59,555 bases of DNA from Zygnema cylindricum (lineage: Eukaryota > Streptophyta > Zygnematophyceae > Zygnematales > Zygnemataceae), in contig JBBHKE010002775.1 in NCBI GenBank assembly GCA_037447655.1, positions 1 through 59,555 on the forward strand, read 5' to 3'. The position numbers and the translations under genes are program-made. Below the pieces are notes generated by a model. That model saw nothing but the letters and a program-made list of their open reading frames with translations, was not told the origin of the DNA and did no database searches. Shown here one piece after another: positions 1 through 11,295 of the stretch. Within the stretch, counting starts at the first letter, position 1. Each line of letters starts with the position of its first letter.

Positions 1-128
1 CAACTCAACCCTGTTACTATTTTATTTCATTTTGAGGCCAATACAATATGGGTCTTAAGGCCATATTGTATGTTTTGCATACAATAGGCATATTGTATGG
101 GCGTACGGTCACCTACTTTTGAACTATA
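1..128 (-). mobile_element. hAT-family element, right end, cut by window edge
   Basis: The sequence ends in CACCTACTTTTGAACTAT, the reverse complement of the CATAGTTCAAAAGTAGG terminus seen on seven other elements in the window. Internal to it is the family's subterminal cluster of ATACAATATG and CATATTGTAT decamers. The rest of the element lies outside the window, so its target duplication cannot be read. Confidence 0.8.
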
Positions 129-442
129 CTTAATTTCAATTCGTCAGCAAGCCGGTTGTTTTTATCACCGACATTTATGGGAATCGATTTTGAGTGGGAA
201 TCGTTTATCAAAAAAGACCGGACCACGTGAAAACCAATAGGAAAACATGGAATCTGTACTTTTGGTCTTTCGAAAAAGGAAAAATAAACTTCATACAATA
301 ACTGAATTAAGGGGGACGTGAAAAAAACATCGGAACATATTTCAATGTGTCACGCTGTCGGGACGCGAAAAAGGCGTCCCACACACACGCTTTCCTAAAC
401 GACAACATATGGGATAGCGTAACATGTTGAAATACCGTAATA

Positions 443-760
443 CTAAGGGTGCGTCTCCATGGACTTGAAACTTAGCGAACTTACTTTGTTTTTTAGTGCA
501 GATCCGGTGGACCCAGATTTCAGGTGTCCCTATGTGTGACAAAAAAAAAATGTTACTTAAGGGTGTGACGATTGTATACGTTGACAATGTCCGTGACGGT
601 TGTCAACGTCTACAATCTGTGATGACGAACCTGATTGCTCAAAATTGTCAGTGACGTCGCATAATTTTATGTGACATTTGTAGACATTTACCTTTTCAAC
701 CATGTGTCCATGGATGCTGTCCATGGCTGACGCTGCCTTCCCTATTCGGTTGCCTTTTTG
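443..760 (+). mobile_element. PIF/Harbinger-like MITE end (family with GGGTGCGTCTCCATG terminus)
   Basis: GGGTGCGTCTCCATG at about 447 and the following 250 bases match, in reverse, the right part of the complete TTA-flanked element at 57788-58512. I could not find its other terminus, so the right boundary is approximate and the copy may be truncated. There is no coding sequence. Confidence 0.4.
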
Positions 761-1549
761 GCAATCATGCGCTTTAAATCTCTATTCTTTGTTTGAGAAA
801 CCTATTTCATATTTTATATAATCACTACTGTACTATATTATTATTGTAATCACGATGGACTATCAATGAAATTCCAAACATTTGCACATGATGTGCACCT
901 TTCAAAATGCAACTGAATATAAAAAAAGAAATCATGTAACGCTCTGTCGCGCTATTTCTGGCAGCTCTCTTTCGTCACACTATTTTATGGCAAAGAGCTT
1001 TCGTCATGTTTGAAAACAAAAAACCTAAAAAATGAGTTGGCGTTGGTACAGTAGTGCCAATATATAGTGTCAGTTAATAGTGTTTTACTTTTGTTTTTTA
1101 AAGCCAATCTTAACGCTAGCTATAATGTGGCCTCTGTTACTTATCTTAACAATACTCACGTACATGTACTATGTGTACGGATAACTCATAAGTGTTGTAG
1201 CGTACATATTGTGATTGTAATGTACGTGTTTGAATGTCATGTACTTTTTTTAAAAATCTAACTGCAAATTTTAGGAAAATACATAAAAACCAGGAAATGA
1301 ATCACGGAACAAAAATGCACGACTTCTAATGCTACTGTACTTTGAGCAATTTTGACTTAATTTTGTGAAAGAATTAACAATAATAACAAGAAAAACAATC
1401 AGCAAAAATAAATTTTCCCAAACAGTCATATACACTAATGTTTGCTTTAAAATGTGTAAACCAAACACCGAGTTTAACATGTGGAAAATGTTTAAGCTCA
1501 AAGTTAAAACGCCCAAACTGCTTTTAAACGTTTAATGATTTTGGGGTAT
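761..1549. other. intergenic, no gene recognised
   Basis: AT-rich sequence with only short unsupported open frames. No splice-like or protein-like signal was recognised. Confidence 0.5.
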
Positions 1550-1918
1550 CGGTTTGAACCCAACCCGTAGGGGGCAGAGGCCGCAATCGGGTACCCGAAT
1601 CTGGCTGAACCCAAATTTTTGATTTTCGTTTTTGAACCACCCAGCCGAATCTAGCCCGCCCCAAAAATTTGGCAACCGAATCCGTTACGGATCGGACGTG
1701 GCCGGTCGGGTACGAAATTGGTACGGATCACATACGGGTTCGGGTACCCGACTGAGATCATCATTATGTATTTTATTGTAGGCTTCGATAATCGATATTT
1801 TGATAACATTTGTTGAATGATTGATATTCGTGATATATCGATATCAACGATATGGACGTACATGAAAGACATACCTTACTTAACGGTCGCAAAAGTTAAA
1901 ATTTCCAATACCCGAATC

Positions 1919-1950
<32 letters not shown>

Positions 1951-2390
1951 AACACTCGAAATCCGCCCGCGTTATGTCACCCTCCTAAATTGTTATCTGG
2001 TACTCGATACGCGTTTACGAAAAAATAAGTTGATCGGAACTCGATTTCTCGCGACTACCCGTACCCGCCCGTACCCAAATAAGTACAAAATTAATGGCAC
2101 ATCTCCCTTATACCTTCCACGATACCAAGAGTACAAAGTACAATAGTGTTGTAAAGTATGGACAATATTTTACTATATAGTAATGTAGTGGAACGTACCT
2201 ACGAAGCCTTCAATTTTTTGTGTTTTTTGCTTACCCGACCGTATCCGAATTTGTTTTTTTTTTGTTTGTAATCACCCGGCCGAATCCTGTCCGCCCCCAA
2301 AATTTGGCACCCGAATTTGTTTCGGATTCGACGCGGGCGGGCGGGTACCGGTCGGTACGGATTCGAGTACCCGATCACGACCTCTGACCT
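1550..2390. repeat. GTACCCG-rich degenerate direct repeats
   Basis: Blocks at about 1560-1760 and 2240-2390 share the order: CACCC/GGCCGAATC, a CCAAAATTTGGC motif, a gap, then GTACCCGA with GC-rich CGGGCGGGCGGG-type runs. A weaker third block lies at about 1905-2085. The blocks are GC-rich islands in AT-rich DNA, suggesting an old repeated element rather than genes. Between them (1785-1855) is a run of CGATAT-type sequence like that flanking the hAT elements at 31.3 and 44.1 kb. Confidence 0.55.
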
Positions 2391-2845
2391 TACTTACATG
2401 TATACTATCTGTATATTTCGTACGTTTCTTACATTCTGGAAATTATGTTTTTTATCAACATCTAAAAGACCTGTTTTTGGTTAATATCAGTAATATTGCT
2501 AATTTTGTTTTTTTTATTATATTATGATATACCAAAATCGTGAAATACCGTAATCGATTTTGGTCGATATGCAACAGTTCCCTGCCTGTCGCAATTAAAG
2601 TTTATCATTCTGACTAGTGTTGATAACAATTGTATTTTTCAGTGGCGTATGATGAGACACATGACAGAACGTAGTTTACAGTAAACAAGATCTAATAATG
2701 TTAACTCTACTGGAAAGAATCAACAATAAAAGCGATGCGGCTTATATTTGTGATATATTTGCTGTAAAAAGGCCTAAACTATTGGTAAATCGGTTATCGA
2801 TCCTGTCTCGATATTTTCCATCCTTTCCTCCATGAACATATTAAT

Positions 2846-3781
2846 AAAGTAAATTGTTTACAGTACAGTTCTACTCTGAACTGCTACACCGTGAATCGCT
2901 ATTAGCGTTTAGAAATAGATAGCGTTATGAAACAAATAGCGTTATTAACGCTATTTGGGAATTTGGGGGTTTTGAAGGAAATCATTTACTCTAATTTGAT
3001 TTTTAAAGGGTTTTTATTAATTCTATTTGAGAATTTGGTTAAAAAAACGGGGTACTTCAATTAGAGTCATTGACGCTAATAGCGACTCACGGTGTACTTC
3101 CCTGTACCTTTTGACAATTGTGTTACATGGAGCCGTTCATCCGTACGCCAGCGTCCAACAGTGTACTCCAAAATCTTTCAAACGCACAACTACAAACGCA
3201 AGCTTACCTTCGCACGTGTCAACAGGCTCGGAGCCTTGCAATCTCCGGCTTCGGAAAGTGGCTGCATGAAGTTGCAAGCGATCAGCATATCTTTAGTAGT
3301 AGACCGGCGGGATTGCCCACTGTCAATTTTTTTTAGGGTTTGTGGATTCCTAGTCTGTCATGGCAAACTTTCATAATGTTACTGGAAGTTGCAGAATATT
3401 CCAGTCTCGGGTTCACATGGCTGTTTAGAAAAGCATGCAAGTAAGAGACAAAAGCCGTACTTGTGTCTGTGAAGACAAAGCCGTACACGTGTATAAGTGT
3501 TTGCAAGGCAGCTCGTTCCTTGAGTCCCATGAGCTTCTTGAGGCTTCCATTATTTGTTGAACCGGGTGCACAAATACAAAGGAAGGAAGAAACATAATAT
3601 TTTTTTCTTTTTCTTCTCCTTTTTTTCCTTTAACTTTTCTATACTATGTTTCTATCGCTTGTGAATTGAAAGGTATTTCTCAGAGTAAGTCCGCAAGAAC
3701 TAATTATAATCTTGTTTTTTAACCAAACGGAATCCGCACAAGTGAAAAATTAATTGAGATAGTGGTTTTTTTTTTTTTTTT
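2846..3781. repeat. tandem duplication, copy 1 (interrupted by a MITE)
   Basis: About 724 bp, after subtracting an inserted 212-bp MITE, repeated at 3938-4676 in the same order: AAAGTAAATT, the TTCTACTCTGAACTGC stretch, a GTGTTACATGGAGCC block, then a T-rich tail. Short open frames in both copies have matching residues (for example LQTQAYLRTCQQAR) but lack recognisable homology. The 157-bp interval between copies is unique. Confidence 0.85.
2885..3096. mobile_element. MITE with TA target duplication (TACACCGTG family)
   Basis: The terminal inverted repeat TACACCGTGAATCGCTATTA at the left faces TAATAGCGACTCACGGTGTA at the right. The sister copy of the surrounding duplication reads GAACTGCTGCTTCC with no insert, against GAACTGC-TA...TA-CTTCC here. 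Insertion at a TA dinucleotide (Tc1/mariner-like) follows from that comparison. It has no coding capacity. Confidence 0.85.
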
Positions 3782-3937
3782 GACTTCTCGACGGATGCGG
3801 GCCATTATTTTGCCAGTCAAAGTTGTTCGTCTGATTGACCGTCAAATCTGAACATAAAGGTAGGTAGCTTGTACGAAGCTGTAATTCATAATGTACAATT
3901 TCTGACAAAAAATCGCCTCTGCGATTTGCAATTCCCT

Positions 3938-4676
3938 AAAGTAAATTATTTACAGTTCAGTTCCACTCTGAACTGCTGCTTCCATGTACCTTTTGAAATT
4001 GTGTTACATGGAGCCAGTCATCCGTACGCCAGCATCCAACAGTGTACTCCAAAATCTTCAAAAGCTCAACTACAAACGCAAGCTTATCTTCGCACGTGTC
4101 AACAGGCTCGGATCCTTGTAATCTCCGGCTTCGGAAAGTGGCTGCATGAAGTTGCAAGCGATCAGCATATCTTTAGTAGTAGCCCGGCGGGATTGCCCAC
4201 TGTCAATTTTTTTTAGGGTTTATGGATTCCTAGTCTGTCAAGGCAAGGTTTCATAATGTTACTGGAAGTTGCAGAATATTTCAGTCTCGGGTTCACATGG
4301 CTGTTTAGAAAAGCATGCAAGTAAAAGACAAAAGCCGTACACGTGTATGTGAAGACAAAGCCGTACAAGTGTATAAGTGTTTGCAAGGCAGCTCGTTTCT
4401 TGAGTCACATGAGCTTCTTGAAGCTCCCATTATTTGGTGAACCAGGTGCACAGATACAAAGAAAGGAAGAAATACAATATTTTTTTCTTTTTCTTTTCCT
4501 TTTTTTCCTTTTAGCTTTTTATACTGCGTTTCTATCGCTTGTGAATTGAAAGGTATTTCTCAGAGTAAGTCTGCAAGAATTAATAATAATCTTGTTTTTT
4601 AACCAAACCGAATCCGCACAAGTGAGAAATTATTTGAGATAGTGCTTCTCTTTTTTTTTTTTTTTTTTTTTTTTTA
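3938..4676. repeat. tandem duplication, copy 2 (empty MITE site)
   Basis: Partner of 2846-3781. It lacks the MITE and ends in a longer poly-T run (about 4650-4675). Differences are scattered substitutions and small indels, so the duplication is not brand new. Confidence 0.85.
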
Positions 4677-5478
4677 CTTACTCCTTTACGGATGCGGGCC
4701 TAGGTGGTTCTTGACATGATTTCTTCTGTTATTTATCTTTGCTAAAAATAAAAAGTAGAAATTTGTCCTATCGATCTAATTATGTTTACTTTAATTAACT
4801 TTTTTGTGGTGCGATGACATACCCGACGACTCTGACTGGGACGTGTGTTAATTTTAACTGTCGCTGTTGTCATCATCATAGAAATATTTTTAGATTGTCT
4901 ATGTGAATCTGCTGTGTAAAAAAATATCTTGACACTGCCTTTATTTTTGTGATTGAAAATCATTTAATTTTGCTTGACTTTTGGGGAAGTTGAGTCGCAG
5001 AAATCAGATTATTCAAAAATTAATTAAACAACTTTGTTTTATAGTGCAAAATGAATTGAAGAAAAGTTGATTTATAGAGTAAATTGTTCTTTAGTACAAA
5101 AATGCATTGAACAAACTTGTTTTATAGTGCAAAGATGAAGTAAACAAATTTTATCTTATCTGCTGACCTGGATGTTTTTAAGGTTATCAAGCAGCAATCT
5201 CTAGTTAACTTTGGTTATGGGGAAGTCAAAAGTTATTTTCCAAGTCTTTATTTTCTTATTCTATTTTTTGCCCTAAACTGGCTTTGTGTGCCCACAATCA
5301 ACAATTTCAGCAAAGTGGTTTATGCCCAAAGAAAAAACAGTGCACTTTTATTGTATGCAAATTTAACTATCAAAACCAAAAACTGACCTTTAGATGAAGT
5401 ATTATTGCTGGCGATGGGCAGACGGCAGTATTACGAAACCATTTGGGGTACAAATAATATTTTCCACAGATCGCAACG
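4677..5478. other. upstream region of the LEA-like gene
   Basis: No gene was recognised. At 5030-5145 there is a threefold loose repeat of an ACAAACTTGTTTTATAGTGC-type phrase. It presumably holds the promoter of the gene starting at 5479; no convincing TATA box was chosen. Confidence 0.4.
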
Positions 5479-8311
5479 ATGGCGAGTCTTTCCGATACGC
5501 AAACGCAGGTGAATGCAGTGTAAATAGTCACGCTAATTAATTTTTTAATTGGCTAAATTGCATCCGTGTTGAAATTAACTTAGCAGTACGCTCCATTTTT
5601 CCCCTCTTTCTCTCCCTCTTTTCATCTCTCCCCAACTCCCTCTCTTCCTAACTCCCTCTCGACATTCCCCTCTCTATCTGCTCTGTCCCTACTTCCCGAC
5701 CTCCATCTCTCTCTCTGTTTCTCTGCCTCCCCTCCGTCCCATCCTCCTCTCCTCCCTCTATCTGTGTAGATTTTTTATGTCGTAATAAACGCTTGGTTTG
5801 GTCTGCTTTTATGACCTTGTTTGTTTTTCTACTTTTTATGCAATAAATAATAAACTTAAGCACGACAGAAAATCATCTGGTTTGTTTTTTTAATTTACAT
5901 TTAAGTTTTAGAATCTAAGCGAAAAGAAGGGCAATTGCAAACCATCTAAATATCGGAGTGGAAAAATGGCAAAACGAAGGTGAAAATATCACATTGAATC
6001 AAACTACAAAACACTGAAAAAACTGCTCTTTTTATTTGAGAGGTTAAGCAAAGTGTTGGCTAAATGTTGGAAACTTTACAATACCTGATAAAGTGCAACA
6101 TAACAGATTTTTCTTGCTGAAATGGGTTTTTAACCACTTTCGGGCTGTAAAAATAATGAACGAAATACAGTCTATTTCATGTGTTCCAGATTCATACACC
6201 AAAAAAAAGTGAAACTGGAGCTGAGACTGAGGAGTCCAAAGGAATAATATCAAAGGCTAAAGACATGGCGTCAGGGGCTGGTGAAAAGGTCAAAGATCAA
6301 GTTAAGCAGTTCGAGGAACGTGGCAAAGGAACAACCGAATCCTTAAAAGAGTATGTTCCCGGGTTGGGCGGGGAGAAGAAAAGTAAGGATGAGCCGATTC
6401 TCCCCCGACTCTCGGCTCTGGAAGACAAGGTTAGTGTCCACCTTTAGTGTGAACTTCGCTCTCTTTTGGTGACGTCGTTCTCTTTTGATAACCCCACTCT
6501 GTTTTGATTTCATTAACGTGCGCAGCCGATATGTGCAGAAAATTTTTAAATGTAAATCGACAAAGATTTTTGCCTGTATGTAGTGCGTTCAGACAAGTGT
6601 GTCGTTCTCCTTTGGATGAGACATAGATGATTCAGAGGCGTGTTTGTTAGAGGCTTTCTGTTTTAGATCGTGTACAATAAACATAAACAACAATAATATA
6701 ACGATATAAACGAAGTATGTTCACATGAACTGTTTTTTGTCTGCTATGTCTTTTCGAGGGTGAATACAGACGCATAATATGGAAGGTCCCATGTCCAAAG
6801 TGGGCATCGACATGCCTCCCGCCCCTCCCTCGCTCACGCACCCGGCTGGAAAACTGTCCGTTTTGGATCGATTGAGTGTTCTCGAAGAGTATTACATCTC
6901 AATAGAGGTTTGTATCCAGACAAAACTCGATGATGACACATTTTTTTCTGTGCCTTTCAACTTTTGTTGCTTCTGCAACGTATGCTTTTATTTGAAGGAA
7001 ATGAGGCAAATGCCGTTTAGCGTCGTCAAGTGGAACAAAAACAGAATATTCTAAATTATAAGAAACACTGAGAATAAGCTATATTTTATTGTTACTTGTT
7101 GCTTGGAGGTAGAGGTGGTTGAAAGTGCCACATAAAGACGGTCCACTCAATGATGCATGCTGAATGGAATGAAGAAAAGACCTTAAATACATCTTTTAGA
7201 AGATATTAACGCACTAGACAACTTTCACTCATCTCTTTGACGGTTTTCCTTGTATCCGGTGATAGCCAAATCTTTGACATTTTTCCTTGTATCCGGTGAT
7301 AGCCAAATGCCTTTAGACCACAAATTTTCAGAAAAAATAGCTTATTTTATTTCAATGCATAAATGTATGTTTTAAATGTACATTTTAGTGTATAATTTTA
7401 TATCATATTATCGTATATATGATATTCTATATAATAGAGTATATTATACAATATGTAGTATAGTATGTAGTATAGTAACATACTTAAATCTTGAGTTTTC
7501 TGCTTTTGTTGCACTAAACGACGTTTGTCTGTTTTTTTTCAAACAGCATTCTTTGCAGAAATCTCAGAATTTGCAGAAATCACAGAAGTTGGAGGGTGCT
7601 AAAGCGGAGGAAATGCCGCCAGAGGGTCGAGAAGAAAAGGCGATCCCGTCCGAGACCCGTGAAGAGAAACCCATCCTTGAAAAGACGGAGGCAACTGAAG
7701 TCCCACCAAAAGAGGTAAGTTGAGATATGTTTTCCAGGATGACACCTGTTTACCGGAACCACCATCAAATTTAAAAGGTCGTATAAGTTCAGTATAGACG
7801 AAGTTAAACCATCGGACTGTTAGAAAACTGTAGTTGAGATCTTCCTTTACCTGTTTACTGGACGGCCACCAAATATGAATGGTCTCAAAAGTTTTGTATG
7901 GCTGAAGTTTAACCACTAGAAGGTTAAATTGCAGTCAACTTAATGTTTTGATTAATGCTCACAAGTATACATAAATAGTTGTCGGAGTCACCTGGAAGCA
8001 GTTACATAGTTAAATTAATTTTTTATTGCAACAAGTTTACGCTTTTGATTTGTGTTTGTTGCACCCTTGAATATTACAGACTGCATTTGAAAAAGGTGTT
8101 TCCTATTGCAAGGATAGCAGGATAAAGTCTGTGAGTTTGAGAGAAACAATGTCTCACAAGATTGGATTGGAGTGACATTTCCTTGGTTTTCATAAAAATA
8201 TTTGGGTGACAGACTGCTTCCGGAGTTTCCGAGAAGGGCAAAAAACAAAAGGCAAAGAAGAAATATCGGCGCAAGTCTCCTAGTTGCTTCGGGTGGTTGA
8301 AAACCGTCTAA
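5479..8311 (+). CDS. LEA-like charged protein, five exons, 224 aa
   Basis: Exons 5479-5508, 6190-6429, 6770-6907, 7547-7714 and 8213-8311 join with every junction in phase 0 and GT-AG borders. Residues 11-90 carry a lysine/glutamate/glycine-rich segment (SKAKDMASGAGEKVKDQVKQ) like group-3/LEA_4 proteins, which form amphipathic helices on drying. Next comes a proline-rich stretch (VGIDMPPAPPSL), a leucine heptad (LSVLDRLSVLEE), and an acidic KSQ/EEK-rich part. The C-terminus is a lysine-rich cluster (GKKQKAKKKYRR) followed by CFGWLKTV. No signal peptide is visible. The start is the first ATG giving an open phase-0 exon; exon 1 is only ten codons. The LEA assignment rests on composition and one segment. 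The conserved-looking CFGW tail points to a plant-specific family I cannot name. Exon structure is well supported; function is inferred. Confidence 0.7.
7235..7308. repeat. 37-bp tandem duplication in intron 3
   Basis: Two near-identical units carrying CCTTGTATCCGGTGATAGCC lie back to back inside intron 3 of the LEA-like gene. Confidence 0.85.
7747..7940. repeat. degenerate direct repeat in intron 4
   Basis: CTGTTTACCGGA...AAGTTAAACCATC...GAAAACTG (about 7757-7840) is echoed by CTGTTTACTGGACGG...AAGTTTAACCAC...AAATTGCAG (about 7852-7935). The spacing is about 100 bp with diverged units. It lies wholly within the last intron. Confidence 0.5.
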
Positions 8312-9209
8312 TGTTCTAAATCTCTCCAGGTGGTTTCGAGGCAAGGACATGAGCATGTCGTTTGTGTGGTTTCACTTACACCAAAGTAGTAAGATGAGAG
8401 ATGTATTATAGAATACCGAAAACTGATGTAGTAGACCTGCATTTAGTAATGATCTAGGTATCGTACTTTGCTGTCCTTTGTACATATTAAGACCGACTAC
8501 ATTGCCTGATTAGTTATAGATGATCGGCTTTAATTGCCGTTGTACTTCACTTTAGGGGTTTGGAATATGCCGTGACAACAAGCTTCAATGGAGACTCATT
8601 CAAAGATACGATGTGCACGTCCTGAATTTTGTGTCCTATGAAAAATGTGCTCAAATCTCCTAACAACTTGAGAAGTCTGAAATAATTCCTTTGAGACCCT
8701 ACAAATGTTCGATTTGTGAATGTTGTTCGAGTCATCAAAGTATCGTATGTACCATCAATTTTGACATGCATGGTCGAACAACCGATGTCTTTAGAGTTCA
8801 CAATGTGGTGTGGAAGAGATGTCCTGAATTGTAAATAGAATGGAAATTGAGTAAGATAGCCTGGAAAAAAGCATGAAGTCAAAGCATAGATATAGACGTA
8901 TCCTAACAATAAATTCCAAAGGAATAGAGAGTTGAAAGGGATCGATCGTACAATTGAATACTTAAAGTTGATTTTACAATTGAACACTTAAAGTTCTCGA
9001 GTATCAACAGAGAGTATAATCTATATCACAGGTCGAACATCTTTTCTTTTAGAAACTACTTTTGTCACGCGTGAAACTTATAAACCCATAAATTCATATG
9101 AGTCTATGTAGTACTTTCAAACTTCTAAATGCCTAGAAATAGATTTCCTACGGGAAGCAAAACATGTTTATCACTTGAAGATGTTTGCCACGTACTACTC
9201 TAAAACGTG
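8312..9209. other. intergenic between convergent genes
   Basis: The LEA-like gene ends at 8311 and the DUF952 gene (minus strand) ends at 9210, so both 3' ends point in. A 146-codon open frame on the minus strand (8547-8987) was judged unsupported. No repeat structure stands out. Confidence 0.5.
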
Positions 9210-10437
9210 TTAAATTAGAACGTGTTTGCCATTTACCACTCTCAACTTGACTGCCTCGATTACAGCCGACAGGGGAATCGGCGCATGTTCGCCCAAGGCT
9301 CCAAAAAAATGAGGAAATTTTGTTTCCATTCCGGGTACACTTTCCCATTTGACTCCGTCTCCCAACTTACACCAAAAACCAGGAAAAGAAATGTACGAAA
9401 TTGAGCACATGTGAATGCAACGGTTGTCATAAATGTACGAAATGGGCACATCTAATTACAAAAATGAAGCAGATAAAAACGTACATCAATGAGTTTGATT
9501 GAGCGCATACCACGGAACAAAGAAATAAAACAGTTTGGAAGTGTCTGTCGTCGTCCACATAAGACAAACATTTACTGGATAATAAGGGAGTGCACCTTAG
9601 AGGAATCTATCTTTAGAAGATAAAGGTCCGTCCTTCCTGCGAAAAATAGCGCCAATGTGCTTGGAACCTGTCACATTTGCAAATAAAACAATTATTATGG
9701 TTGCATCCTCAATCACAAGCAAAGTAATAAAAAGTAATGTAAAGTAATTTAATTTATCGTGATGGGCTCCAATAGACTGTTTTGAAATGTATGTCTTTCA
9801 AGTTTTACGGTTTGTGTATCGGTCGGTATTTCAGGAGAAGACAATCTTCAAGGTTGCTCTGAAAGACACAAAATACTGTAATTTCCTCGAGCACAAAAAT
9901 AAGACATTCTCCTAGAAACAGTATAAACGGGAAATAATTCACCTTACAGGACCTAAAAACTCTAAGAAAACAACAAGGATTTATTCACTTCAGTGCCTAG
10001 GATTATTAGAGCTAAAGTTTTGAGAACTTGGAGCAATACACAAGAGGTGCAATAAATAAAAAGCACGTGTCACAGAGGGAAAAAATAATTTACTACAATA
10101 AACTTTGTTTGTGATCCTCAATTCATTAGCTTTACATTCATTTGATCCATGAGAGTCGTAAAAATTTCACAAAAACCCTAAAACGGACGAGCAAAAAACA
10201 ACAACTAAGCAACGTCTTTTTCCACATGTTTTCACGTTCCTTCTATTTTAGCAGATTTCAATTCCTTTTTTAACATGCGTACAAAAATAAATAGAAAAAA
10301 AAAATCACTTGTTGCTCGTCACTTAGGTGCACAAATCCACTCTTCCGGTCGAGATCGCCTCCCAAGAGACCGCCTGTGACTTGTGTCTCGCGCCATTCTT
10401 CCTCCGGACTAATGCGGTAGAGGAAAGGACCCGCCAT
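9210..10437 (-). CDS. DUF952-domain protein, three exons, 118 aa
   Basis: Minus-strand exons 10437-10309, 9667-9596 and 9365-9210 (all phase 0) encode a complete DUF952 protein. Visible family signatures are LYRISPEEEW near the N-terminus, GGDLDRKSGFVHLSDEQQV, then STLALFFAGRTDLYLLKID, and a C-terminal WESVPGMETKFPHFFGAL followed by IPLSAVIEAVKL. The ...GFIHLS...PHLYG... pattern and a length near 110-120 aa are typical of this small stand-alone family. Its biochemical role is unknown; a resemblance to ADP-ribosyltransferase-like folds has been suggested, and I assert no activity. No targeting peptide is seen, so cytosol is the default. The start is the only ATG directly ahead of the conserved YRI motif. 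The gene lies head-to-head with the lumenal-protein gene starting at 11296. I see no frame damage. Confidence 0.85.
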
Positions 10438-11295
10438 GGATGAGAGAGAGAGTGAGCGAGAGAGAGAAAGAGAGTAACAATCATGTAATACCTTTATGCA
10501 AACACTTCATAGTTCATGCTGAGGAAAAAGTCATAACCTGTTGTACATTTTTAGTACAGTAATATTTGTACATTTGTACATTTTGCACTGTACTGTACTG
10601 TAAGTGAGGTCCTACAGTAAATACTGTGACCAAATCCATGCTAATGAAGGTAATCTACTAAATTTACACCAGATAAACTTATACTTACGGGATTGCTGGC
10701 GCTACAGTCCTACAGTACTGTAAGTGGCCAGTAATTGCAGTACGGTGGCTGTAACTGTACGAAATTTTGAAGGATTTTATGTACTAATCGTACGGACTTT
10801 TGCTGCGATAATCCACAAATCCGTCCATTCTGAACGAATTGTACAAATCTTTGTACGGCGCTTCACTTATTCGCCTTATAATCCTTGTCTCTGTTTGCGC
10901 CACGTACCCAACAAATGAATGGAATGGAGTCAATGACTTAACGAATTTTCAGTAAACGATGTTAGTCAAAGTCGTACTTTAAATGTAAATCTTGGCCGTG
11001 AATCGAGATGAGCGTAGATTTCTGTAAGACGATGATGGTCGAATATAGAAGACACGTTTTACACGTGTGGGAAATTGTGACATAATTCAAAATTCAAACT
11101 GTGTTTTCACTTTTCACAATTTCCAAACTATTTAACTATTTAACATTCAGGCATCCTCAAAAGGCTACAGTAGTAGTTTCAAACAGATACATTATAATCT
11201 GTCTTCCGCATGTTTGTTTAAGTTCAGTTTTTAACTCCAAAAGCTAACGAATGCATGCAGTTTTCTGCAATAAAATCAATTAAATTTGGCTTAAA
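10438..11295. promoter_or_regulatory. shared upstream region of a divergent gene pair
   Basis: 858 bp separate the start codons of the DUF952 gene (minus) and the lumenal-protein gene (plus). It holds a (GA)n tract beside the DUF952 start (10440-10475). At 10550-10740 there is a dense cluster of TACTGTA/TACAGTA words, including the near-palindrome TACAGTACTGTA at about 10712. GTAC is the core bound by plant SPL/SBP factors, so the cluster could be regulatory, but that is inference. No open frame here is convincing. Confidence 0.45.

Noticed and set aside
3092-4216. Open frames in the tandem duplication as a duplicated gene
   Set aside because: The frames match only because the DNA is duplicated; no start, splice or family support was seen.
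8547-8987. 146-codon minus-strand frame as a gene
   Set aside because: No recognisable motif, no splice context and no start support. It may be an old retroelement trace but cannot be shown.
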